Assembly: GCA_963921935.1 (NCBI GenBank)
Contig: OY998180.1
Coordinates: forward strand, 195,155,044 to 195,219,043
Origin: Galeruca laticollis
Lineage: Eukaryota > Arthropoda > Insecta > Coleoptera > Chrysomelidae
Reading direction: 5' to 3'
DNA: 64,000 bases
Part shown: one piece after another, positions 23,901 to 35,900 of the stretch
Layout of the letters: each line of letters begins with the position of its first letter
How positions within the stretch are numbered: position 1 is the stretch's first letter
Notes under the pieces: generated by a model
Seen by the model: only the letters and a program-made list of their open reading frames with translations
Database searches by the model: none
What the model was told of the DNA's origin: nothing
Translations under genes and position numbers: made by a program

Positions 23901-26900
23901 AAATGTGTCATAACAAAACTTACGGTAATTTTAATCGTAACTGTGAAAACCGCATCTTATTATCTAGAACCGTTTCGAAGATATAAGCTCTTAAAAACAG
24001 TCAGGATATAATGAGACACCCAGTATTATAATATGCTCTCAAAACTATTTTGCAAAACAAATATTATTGAACATAATAAACATTATTTGGTCAAAAGCGA
24101 CCTTTCCAGAAGACTGGAAAGAATTTTTAGTATCCAATATTAAAACATGGTAGGGATCCGGAGCTACCTCAGTCATATAGAGGTATATCACTAGCATCCT
24201 GTCTCATGAAAACTGTAGAAAGAATGATTAAAGCACGGCTAAATCACTGGTTAGAGATTAACAACAAAATATCTAAAAGACAATTAGGGTTTAGAAACGG
24301 GTGTTCTATCAATGAAAATATAGGATATTTGGTTAGTGAAATAAATTCGACCTTTTGTCAAAAACAATCAGTACCTGCAATATTTGTAGATTTGGAAAAC
24401 GCCTACGATAATGTCGATTTAACTATTATGTACAATAAAATGGTGGGGATGGGACTATCAAAAAATTTCTCAAGCAAAATTAGACACCTTTATTCGAATC
24501 GTGTTATATATTTGAAAATAAATAATGAACTGGACGGTCCAAAAACAACGAATATTGGCCTTACACAAGGTAGTATCCTAAGTCCAACTTAATATATACT
24601 ATGGACTTAGAAAATTCTGTCATAATAAATAATGCTGCAAAAGTAATACAATATGCTGATGACATTTGTATATATCATAGATGCAAAAACATTGCTGAAG
24701 GCTGCAACAATCTTAACATTGCATATAGTAATCTGGAAAAGTGGTGTCAAAATAATGGACTAACAATATCAAAAAGAAAGAGCCAGGCCTGTATATTTAC
24801 AAGAAAACGACAGTGTGTTTCAAAACAAATTAAACTAAATGAAACTACTTATGAGATATACACATCTATCAAGTACTTGGGTATATGGCTAGATCAAAAA
24901 TTATTGTGGAAAACACATATAAATTATATCATAAAAAAATGCGAAAGAGGAATAAACATACGTAGGTCGATATGTGGTACCAAGTGGGGATCAGACCCAA
25001 ATATAGCTTTGCTTCTTTATAAGTCGTATATAGGATCCATTTTAGATTTTGAATGTTTTTTTATGACCAAGCGGCAGAATGCCATTTAAAGAAGATAGAC
25101 GTTATAATCCATAAATGTATTAGACTTTGTTTAGGAGCTCTAAGAAGTACCCCAATTGATTGCTTATATGCTGAAGCTGGTGAAGTTCCAATAAGATTCC
25201 GTAGGCAAATATTAGCTGGCAGATTTTTAGCAAAATTAATAACCAAAAATAGTGACCTCGTAAATAATATCTACTCCCTGTATATTCTGGATCTTTCACA
25301 CAACTACTATAGTAACAAAAAAGTTTTACAATCGTCCAAGCCTATTCATGAATCCAAAAATTTATAGAAGATATTTATTGTGTAAATTTCGATCCTATTT
25401 ATTCCAGGCATATATACAACACAAATAACCACATACAGTGCCGATTCCTTCAGGACTATTCCTTAATGCCGATAAATTTGAGGCAAATAATATTTAAACA
25501 TGATGTCGTAAAATATTTTCCAAAACATAATATCATCTTCACCGATGCATCCAAAATGGAAAACAAAGTAGCATGTGCAGTTTTTGATCCAAAAAAGAAC
25601 TATAATTTATCCTTAAGGCTAAATGACTACTTCTCAATTTTTTCAGCAGAACTAGTTGCAATCCTGGAAGCAATAAAATATATTAAAGCTACGGAAAGGG
25701 ATACTAATCAATATGTTATAGCTTCGGACGGTAAAAGCTCGATAGAATCCATCAAAAACATCTATTATTCAAAAAAATCACACTATATCCTGACTAATAT
25801 CTTACTAGAATATCAAAAAATGGAAGAACTTTATGTCTAAATACAATTTATATGGATTAAAGCCCACTGCGGGATTAAGGAAAATGAAAAAGCTGATGAA
25901 GCAGCCAAACAAGGAATCTACAAAGAGGATGTTGCTCCATATAAGTGCATTCACACTGATATATCATCCTTACTGGAAATCGAAACAAAACAAATCTGGA
26001 AAGAACAATTTAAAAGAAAAGAAACTGGTCAAGCATATACAAATATACAAACTGATATTCCATCTAAACCTTGGTTTACATCAACAGCTAATACCAAAAG
26101 ATTTGTCTCAACCATATGTAGGATGAGATTTAACCACGCACTTGTCCCGTCATATTTATATAAAATCAAATTAAACGAATCACCGTATTGTGCATGTGGC
26201 GAAGTAGGAAACCTGGAACATGTAATTTTAAATTGTAAAAATATTCAAAACAAAATTGATTTATTGTATCAAGATCTAGAGAATTCTCCTGTATTGATCC
26301 AGCACCCACTTAATTTAAATCAACTGATTAGTTTAAATAAAAAAACGATTAAACTAGTTAAAGATATTAGGTATTAAATATAATGTGAAGGCAGAGTGAT
26401 AACAATCAATCATTTTTTGCAATACAAATTAAATCTGGCGAATGGAATCTCTTCCGAAGCCATTGTAACCTCACACACGCACACACACACACACACGTTG
26501 TGTTTCGACTTGATGAGGTGACCAATAGTAGCGACGGTATATATCTACTTTGGTGCTAACTGAATACTAACCAAGAACGATTTGTTCGGCTTTGAGTAGG
26601 CACTAGACTCGAATACTAATTAGGAAGTGGTATGCTTTAACTTAAATACACTTTGAAACGATGTGTTTCGACTTGATGAGTACGTACTTGCTCCAATAGG
26701 AACTAAGTAACGATATGTTAGACTTAGTACCTCTGACTGTTTGAATTTGAGTGAAGATTACTTCGATGCGTAACGACGACTCACTGAATTTGAGTGAAGA
26801 TTACTTCGATGTATAACGACGACTCACAGAATTTGAGTGAAGAACTGATTTCTTCACGTTGTAAGACATGTTAAATAGAAATCTTCAAAGGGGCGTGTTT

Positions 26901-29900
26901 ACACGTAGGTTGTTGTGACTAAAATCGAATAAACTTTTCTTATTGGTCAGTATTATTTGCCCGGTTGGAACCATTGATAAGACAACAATGGACGCCTCCA
27001 ATAGATATTTCAATTACTATTGAATGTTCAAAAGGTGAGACCGAGCTATTGTAAGCTTTTACTCAAAATGTTATTCAAATGTTTATTACTGACCTTCCGA
27101 CCCGGTCCATTATTAGCCTTGTTTAACAATAGAAACATAAATATAATGTGACAATAAGTCTTTTACGAATTTTACAATGTGCTATTTAGTTTGCTCCAAA
27201 CAATACCATTATACGGCGTTTACAATTCCATTAACACAATAAAATAATAGTGTGAAACGTGACATTTTCCTAAATTTTTAACTATAGAATTTCAAATACA
27301 ATGTGAAAATTGCTCTAAACAATATTACTTTACAAATTATAATGTGAAACCTGATATTTTGTAAATATTTAACAAAGCTACAAAATAAAACGAATTTACG
27401 CTTTGAATGTACAACAATGGTGAACCGATGCAAAAGGAATTTGATATCTACAAATATTTCACACGTTCTTAAATTTCTGACGCTGTTAATAGTGCAGTCA
27501 ATACTTTATTATCACATTCTAAATTGATTTCTATTAATTCGTCCATTTCTGTTATAACCACCGCTTCAAATTTTTAATTTTTTGAGGTTAAGCTGTCATT
27601 TTGAAAATAACCAACTTTATCCATCACTTCGAGACAGCAGTGGTTTACAATTATGGTTGATGCAACAGTAATAAATGAAAGCGTCAGTTCTTCAATCTGA
27701 AACCCACCAAAGAGTATAAAAACGTAGTTGATGGATTGGTGGATCTACCGGTGAATAAAAAACGTGCCTTTTACTTGTCGAAGATTCCTCTAATTAATAT
27801 TTTTTCCAATGATGGTTACTCCATCATCCCGGATCTGAATAATCTGGGTGTATTCCAGAAGCTGTCTTAGTCCTATCAGGAACTATCTTAGCCCAGGAAC
27901 AGGTATTTTTCAGCAATGTTCTGCTACACAGAAAACTGTGTTCCAATTTTGTGTTACAACCAGAACTTCTGAGACTTGGTTGAACTTCTGCTTAAGCTAC
28001 TTGTCTGTTCTGATGGTAATCAACTCTTCTTGCATTATCACATTGGCTTATTCCATGGCTGTGATATTGTACGAGTACGGATTTATTACTGAGGAATTTG
28101 TTAATTTAACAGATCCTCAAACTTCTTAGTAAAATCCTTGTGTAACGCGTCCTAGTGAGTGACATATGATAAAATAACATAATCTTGAAGCACCTCTGGA
28201 AATTTTGATAAACGCGGAAATTGTGAATATTCTTTTCTGCTTAAATTGTTTTATAAAGGATGGATTTATCCACAAAGGTCGATATTTTATTTTAATCAAG
28301 CTAGTACATGTAACACAACTTAAACAGTACCTTGAGAGTTTCAAATAAGAACTTGTGTAAATTAATAGGTGTCGATTTTTAAACCTCGTCGACCCCTGGG
28401 AATCTGTGCTCTAGACTAATAGAAAAACCCTTGAATCTCTATGGATTCATATTGATCCACTCCTCTCCGTACATTTTAAATTTAATGTTGGCATGTTTTC
28501 AGTCCTAATTAATATTGGGTGTTGTTTCTAAAAACACATAATTTCGTTTATAAAGGCAGTTTTTATTTTCCAAAACTCACTGTTAAAACAATTCGTAATT
28601 TAGCACTAGCCACAACTTACTAAAGTATGTTATTTTTTTTCGTTTTGGGGGAGGATCAATCCCCCCTGGCTACGACCTTGTACTATTTATTATACTTGAA
28701 GGTTTATTTTTCTATGTACATTTTAGAATTCAGCTAGGTTACGTTTATCAAAAGCAAGGAAGAGTAAAGGAGAGTCAACAATTGTATACAACCAATTTAA
28801 AATTAAAACTAGATGATATTGCTCTGATGGCAGTGGCTAGCAATAATATCGTTTGTATTAACAAAGAACAAAATCTATTTGATTCGAAAAAGAAAATGAA
28901 AGTAGCATTAAATGATAACTTATCCTTCAAGTTACCATCAAAACAAAGGAAACTGATAGCTCTAAATAATGCAATTCTAAATTATTACATTAATCAGACT
29001 GACCAATGCGAGAAGGCATGTAACCTTATAGATGAAAAGTGGCCTGAATTACACCTACAAACTACTATTTTGCGTGCACTTAATTTAATCAAAGCTGATA
29101 AACCGAAAGAAGCTATTGAATTACTGAAAAAAGCCAAAACTAAGGATGATAATCTGTACATCAATCTATGTATTGCCCAAATATATCTAATGCAAGTAAG
29201 TAAACTTTGAAATAACTTTTATTATTTATTCATATTTATGAATATCAAGAATATATTGTCACATATAAATATTTAGTCAAATATATTAATATTGGTGGCT
29301 TCTTACTTATGAAAAGTATAATCTGTCAAGATTCTATGTAGAAAAGATAATCTGTTTAGGTAGGTACAAGTGATAATTTGTTGTTGAGGAAGGATGGTTT
29401 CGTTTATATAGTTTTTTAGGTATCCAATTCATTGGAAGATGCTTAAACGTGTGTTCCAATATTTGAGAGGAACAATAAGTACTGGAATACATTTTAATAG
29501 AAAAAATCAGTTGGTTGCCTACAGTGACTCAGATTATGTAGGGGATAGATTGAGGTCACTCAACAAGTGAAGTGTTGATAATGTGTGAAGGACCTATTGT
29601 ATGCTATGCACAAAAACAAAGACTAGTTGCAACATCCACAGCTGAAGTTGATTATCGTGCTGCAGTCTCTTCAATTGTTGGATTAGACGTATTGGGAATG
29701 AGCTACAAATTATTGATATAAGAGAAATTTGGGTTTGTTAGCACGATACAGCCTTTGGAGTGGATAGAAGTCACCAATTTTATGATTGGATATTGTTCAG
29801 GGCGTCCCACAGATGAATCCTATTGATTTGCAGCTCACTTTATTAATAAGAATCTTTATTTAGGAAACCCTAATATACATTAAAATTAAAAAAAAGAATT

Positions 29901-32900
29901 ACATTATCGTAGTTAAATACAACTTGCACACTAAGTATACACTAACACAAATGTGACATAATAATTAGTTTATAATAACGTTGAAGGTACTGATTCAAAA
30001 TATTAAAACACATTGCAAAACAGTGCAATTAAGCATCTACACAAATGTACTAAAATATTTCATATTCATCTTTATACAAGAATGATAAATGTCTTTTGAA
30101 TTCAGAAAGACTTTTTGAATTTTTGACATTATTCGGTAAATTATTGTAAGTAATAAATCCTTTAAAGAATAAAGTTTTCACATTATATGTACTACTTTGA
30201 GTATTTACATATAAATTATTCTGGTTTCTAGTATCATATGTGTGAATTTGATTAGCAAATACGATAAATTTACTAAAATATATCGGCAATAGATTGTGTA
30301 GCATTTTGTAAATATAAACCATAGTCAAGTATTTCAACCGTCTCTCAACAGTAAACAACTGAAAAGTTTGGAGCATCAGTGATACAGAAGTGATTCTACT
30401 ACACCTCAAAATAACTCTCATTGCTCGATTTTGTAACGTTTGTAATTGACACATCTTATTTAAATCAAGGAAGAATAGCAATGTTGGACAATATTCAAAA
30501 TGAGGTTGAAGGATGGTTTTGTATACTGTAATTCTTGAATTTAAGCTTAAGTGTTGTGACACTCTTGAAAAAAAATATAGCTTCTTCAAAATTTTCTTCC
30601 TAATATATTCAAAGTGACTATTAAATGACAAGATATTATCTAACATAAATCCTAAATATTTAAACTCTTTTACAATCTCAATTTTTTCATTATCTATGTT
30701 GACATTAATGTGATTAATATTTATTTGTTTGTATTTATGTGGTGTAGCAATTATCATAACTTTGCTTTTATTCACATTTAGCTTTAATTTATTCATTTTT
30801 AAATAGGTATGCATACTCCTTAAAACATTATTCATTTTTGCTATAGCTTTGTCTAAATTTACATCACTAACTGAAATTAAAGTGTCATCAGCAAAAATAT
30901 GAATATAGTCACATTTAACACACTTATCCATGTCATTTACATATATTAAGAAGAGTAGAGGACCTAGAATACTACCCTGAGGAACACCATGCTTTACCTC
31001 AATAGCTGATGACATTGTATCGCAAACTTTAGTTATTTGTTTTCTATTTGTTAGGTATCCCTTTATACCATATCGCTCCAATTTTTTAAGCAGTATTGCT
31101 CTATTAACAGTCTCAAATGCTCGTATTAGATCCAATGATACTGCTATAGTATACAAATGTTTGCTAATGTTATTTTTCCACTTAGTGACAGTCAGCTGAA
31201 TAGCTGATTCACATGAATGCTTGGATCTAAAACCAGACTGGTTAACAAATAATAAACAATTTGAATTAATATGTTCTAATAGTTGTTGGTAAACCACAGA
31301 TTCCAATACTTTTTCTACAAATGGTAACGAATTAATTGATCTGAATTCACCACTTTTAATTGTATTAGCAACCTTTTCAATAGGCGTGAGAATACTAGTT
31401 TTTAATTCCTCAGGAAATGTACCACTTTTCAATGATACATTCACAAAGTGACACCACACATGCCCAATAACTTCAAAAGAATTTTTTACGATTTTACTAC
31501 TTAGTTCACAAATTGTACTTCCTCTATTTTCTAAATTTTTTATAACTATTCCTAAATCGTGTAAAGAAACTAACTTAAAACTACTAAAAATATTCTCACA
31601 CATTTGAATATCACAAATAAATTCAATATCTTCAATACTAGACACCATATCATCAATACCATTAACGAAGAAGTTATTAAAATATTCGGAAAGCCCACTA
31701 GCATCCCTCACAAAAGCAACCTGGCCATTATTCTCGAATTGAACACCGTTAGAGAAGTTATTATTAAGTTGTTTCGGATTGATTCATCACATTTTTATCA
31801 ATATGATTATAATAGAAATTATTCTTTTTTTCCTTAATCAAATTAACAACAGCATTACGTTTTTGTTTATAGCTTTCCCAATTAATATTATTGGAGTTAC
31901 TTTTAAATGTTTTATACACAACATCTCTATCTTTACTTAGTTTTATTATATCACCGTCATACCAAGGTAAATCGTTCTCACAATATGTTATTACTTTTAT
32001 GGGTGCAATCTCATTAACAACTGTTTGAAAAACACATTTAATATTATTATAAATATCGTTAACGTCAGTACTATTAAGTAAAAATTGACTATCAATTAAA
32101 TTAAAATTTATGGTAAATAAGTTTTCATCAGTTAATTCTCTAACCATTCTAGTACATTTCTTTGTAATGATAGATTTATCTACCTGAAAACATTTAACAG
32201 TTATTACAGAATGATCAGTGAATTTGGGCTCATCTAATACATTAACTAGTAAATTGTCAACATTTGTTAGTACATGATCTATTAAAGTTTTACTGGTATT
32301 AGTAATTCTTGTATATGTTTTTACTTTCTGACATATTCCCTGAGCATTAAAAATATCTTTAATTTTTTTTACATAAAATTCGTTTGACAAAAAATCTAAG
32401 TTAAAATCACCCGTTAAAATCACTCGAGAATTCTTACACAATACCTCCTCACATATTACCTCCAATTGATCAATAAACGCTGCATGGCTACCACTAGGTG
32501 AATGATAAAGGTTTCCTATTACCCATTTAGCACCACCATAACTTACAGATATAAATCTGCACCAATAATGTTCATTGTGAACATAAGTTTTAACGTTAGA
32601 AAAGTGTATATCGCTTCTAATATACATAATCACTCCTCCTGTGTGTCTTGAGTTAGAATAGTTAGATATTTCAACTTCAAAATTCTCTATTTCCCTTGTA
32701 GTTCTAGATTCGCTTAGCAAGATAATGGCAGGATGGTAACAAACAATGTCAGCTATCAATTGAGTTTTGTGTGCCACCAAACTTTGAATATTTAGGTAAA
32801 TAATATCTGAATTATATTCAATTGCTAACTTTAGTATTTAGTGTTTTGAGAGATCTTTATTTACTATCTTGGGAACGCCATTCACATATTTAATAATATT

Positions 32901-35900
32901 TGAGTTATCACCAGCAGCAACTAATTCATTTAACTTAGATTTTAACTGTTTATAATACTCACGCTGTTTTACTGTTTGATCTGCGAATATTTTGATAGAG
33001 GGAATTTTCTCAGTAATTTTTTTACGGTTTTTTAGAATATTTAATACAGCCTCATTATATTCCAAGATAACCTTTATAGGACGCGTTTTTCTTCCATCAT
33101 ATTTTCCAGTTCTTATAAGTTTAAAATCATTAAGTGTAATATTCACATTTGATAAAACCTCTCTTATTGTTCTTTTCTCCTCTTCTATTCTTTCATTTCT
33201 ATTCGCAGTAGCCGATTCATTCACATTAAAAACCATAATATTGTTTGGCCTCTTTCTTCTTTCGTCCACTTCATTCATGACCTCTTCCATATCAGTTGAT
33301 GTCATTTCACTATTTTTTATCTTTTGCACTTGTTCTTCCAATATTTTCTTTTCATTCTTTAGTATATTTACTTCATTTTTTAAATCCTTTACATCATTTT
33401 TGAGATCCGCCATATGTCTTAATAATAATGGAATTTTTTTAAATGCCATTCGACAGTTTTGTAATATAACAGCCGTAAATTCAGATGCTGCAAGATTAGT
33501 GCAACCATCAGTGGCATGAAATACGGCGTGGCAACTGTCACAAGTAACCAATTTATCCTTATCACTCAGATTCACTTTGCATGTTGTACATTTATCTCCC
33601 ATCTTTGTTATAAAATTCGGCACGCCAATGGATACATCAAAACTAGTATAAATGTTGCTTATCAAAACTTGTTTTTATAGTTTAGAAGTAATTAACAAAA
33701 ATATTACAAAAACAAAACAAATGCAATTTTCACTGTTTGTACACAAGAAGGAATCACACAATTGCAACAACGATAAAGGTCTTCAATTACCAATCATTTT
33801 AATGTACAGTACAATGTGTCCTCTAAATCCAGTTATACTACATTTTTGGAGAAATTTCGGTTTGTTAGCACCTCCGGAGTGTATACAAGTCACAAATTTT
33901 ATGATTGGATATTGTTCAGGGCGTTTCACAGATGAACCAGAGCCATTACAACGTGTCCTATAAATCCAGATATATCACTTTTTTGGTAATTTTGAGAAAT
34001 TTCGAGTTTTTAGTACGATACAGCCTCCGAAGTATATAAGTTCGGATAAGCTAGTTTTAATCTATAAACCCGTTTATTTTTTAGTATTTTATATATTTCA
34101 AAGTTGATTTTATATAAATCATTGCTGATTACAAAGAATTTTTTAGTCTACGATTAGTACCTGATACAAATTGTTGATACCAACATATACCCATTTCAAA
34201 GTCAATAGTCACTTGTGTAAACGAATGCACAGTGCGTGATCACGTGCGACACGGAGACATAGGGGAATATACGATATGATTGGTCAAGCGGAGGAACATT
34301 ACATACAGATCTTGTATTATATTGCTCCACTGCGGTTTTTTGATTAGTTTTCTTATTTTATTGTGGTATAAAATAGCGTTTCATTGCTTTTCGGAGCTTG
34401 TACTAAAATTTAAACGTTACGTTTTCTCAAGATTATAGTTTTGATTTCTAAAGATTACTAATTATGAGACCCAAGATAATTCTTTGATGCCTATCAAAGA
34501 GATAGTAGAAAAAGTGACAGCTAAAAGTAGAACATGCTGTTGTATTTACAGAATATTGCAAGAATATTGGCAAAACATACTTTTTCAGAAATGAAAACAA
34601 ATCAAAATTGCAACCATTATTGTTGATTTAATAGATGATTTTGATAGACAGTCCATTAGGACAAAAGTGCATCAATATTTCTTTAGGAATGAGTTTGGAC
34701 GTCTTGGAGAACTTATTTAAGAAAAATCCTTTTTAAAAATGTTTTCCCTTGATTCTCTTAACCTTTTTGGGACCAACTATCAGTTAATTATTATTATTTT
34801 GTAAAATAGATCTCTTTAGAAAAGAGCAATAAATATCGCCATATTTTTAGAAAATAATCGGTAAATATCGTCGATATTACTTATCCGCCAACCCTATCTA
34901 AGATGCTAGAAAAGTATTGGTTTGCCGCATAAAAAGTTGGAATTTTCGATTTTTTGAGTCATTTTTACGTTTTTCAGTGAAAACAACAGAAAAAAAGGGT
35001 TTTTAGATAAAAAGAAATTCTCTGTGTAGGTCGTCGTTGGCTACTTTTTGTAACATGATACAGCCTTCGGAGCGCGTAAAGTCACATTTTTAGAGAAACT
35101 TCATTAAGTTAGAATTTTCGATTTTTTTAGTCATTTATACGTTTTTCAGTGAGAACAACAGAAAAAAAGGGTTTTTAGATAAAAAGAAATTCTCTGTGTA
35201 GGTCGTCCTTGGCTACTTTTTGTAACATGATACAGCCTTCGGAGTGCGTAAAGTCACATTTTTAAAGAAACTTCATTAGGTTAGCACAATACAGCCTCTG
35301 GAGTGTATACAAGTGACCAATTTTATGATTGGACGTTGTTCAGGGCGTCTCACAGATGTATTCTATTGATTTTCAGCTCACCAGGGCCAGCACAACGGGT
35401 CCTATCAATCCAGATATACATTTTTGGATAAATTTCAGTTTGTGAGCATGATACAGCCTCCAGAATGTGGAAACATTAATTTTAATCTTTAAAACCGTTT
35501 ATTTTATTCAGTAATGACAACAAGAATAGATTTTTTGAAGAATGTTGAATATTTTCACAAAATTTACCGTCTTTAAATATTTGTGATTTACTTAATATCA
35601 TTTTAGGGTGAGAAACTAGAGGCCTGTCAAGTACTGGAAAACATTGGAGAATCTAGATACAAGCCTGGTATAGTAGGGGCACTAACTACATTGTATCTAG
35701 GTGCTGGTCAAGAAGAAACTGCTTTAAAAATATTTGAAAAAACAGTTGAATTTTACAAAAAGAATAAGGTATTATTAGTGTCTTATAATATAACATATAG
35801 AGTGAATTCAATGTAATTATTTATATATTAGAGGAATAATTAGGGGTTTAACCTTCATTGCAATGGTCATATTTTCAGGTACATGGGGTAAATTTATCGA

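Larger units (their letters stand above)
22084..24023 (-). mobile_element. Mariner-like element with 332-bp terminal inverted repeats
   Basis: The ends CAGGGTGTCTCATTATAT (left) and the matching CTGGGTGTCTCATTATAT (right, minus strand) are each flanked by the TA target dinucleotide (22082-22083 and 24024-24025). The inverted arms run 22084 to about 22415 and about 23692 to 24023. A single transposase gene lies between them on the minus strand. The length is 1940 bp. The arms differ by scattered substitutions, so the insertion is not fresh. It sits in LINE E ORF2. Confidence 0.9.
21730..26390 (+). mobile_element. LINE E (LOA/I-like with RNase H), 5'-truncated, split by a mariner element
   Basis: Only ORF2 from the endonuclease-RT linker onward is present: SWKLFCENLNKNTPVKDIWK at 21789, reverse transcriptase at 24160-25100, RNase H at 25466-25900 and a C-terminal Cys motif (CACGEVGNLEHVILNC) at 26185-26236. 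It belongs to the same group as LINEs B and F. The mariner insertion (22084-24023) falls in the linker at DRDLI|YNML. Stops and frameshifts are frequent. The 5' limit is approximate and I found no target duplication. Confidence 0.75.
1538..28680. mobile_element. hAT-like transposon termini bracketing almost all of Srp72 intron 4
   Basis: The left end reads CAAGGCCGTAGCCAG at 1538-1552. The right end at 28666-28680 is its inverted match, CAAGGTCGTAGCCAG on the minus strand (14 of 15). A G-rich run follows each terminus, a layout common in arthropod hAT elements of the CAGTGGCGTAGCCAGGG type. The 8 bases outside are TACTTTTG (1530-1537) and TACTATTT (28681-28688), 6 of 8 identical, which fits an old 8-bp target duplication. 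No transposase that clearly belongs to these ends survives. The 27-kb interior was built up by later insertions. The bracketing could instead come from two unrelated copies. Confidence 0.5.
29839..33806 (-). mobile_element. CR1/Jockey-superfamily LINE copy D2, nearly full length, inserted in a satellite monomer
   Basis: On the minus strand it carries a 5' UTR (about 33800-33666), ORF1 (33665-32838) and ORF2 (32780-30050). It then has about 210 bp of 3' sequence ending in TTATTAATAA. It splits a satellite monomer between GCTCAC and CAGTACAA. It is the same family as D1 at 3.5-5.7 kb. The only large defect seen is a small deletion in ORF2 near 31780. The copy lies in Srp72 intron 5, antisense to the gene. 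Confidence 0.85.

Noticed and set aside
29400..29720. An endogenous retrovirus or a complete LTR element
   Set aside because: Only a Copia-type RNase H scrap is present, with no LTRs, envelope or integrase.
32992..33519. Plus-strand 175-residue hydrophobic open frame
   Set aside because: Antisense of LINE D2 ORF1; Phe/Ser/Leu-rich composition is what antisense Lys/Glu-rich DNA produces.
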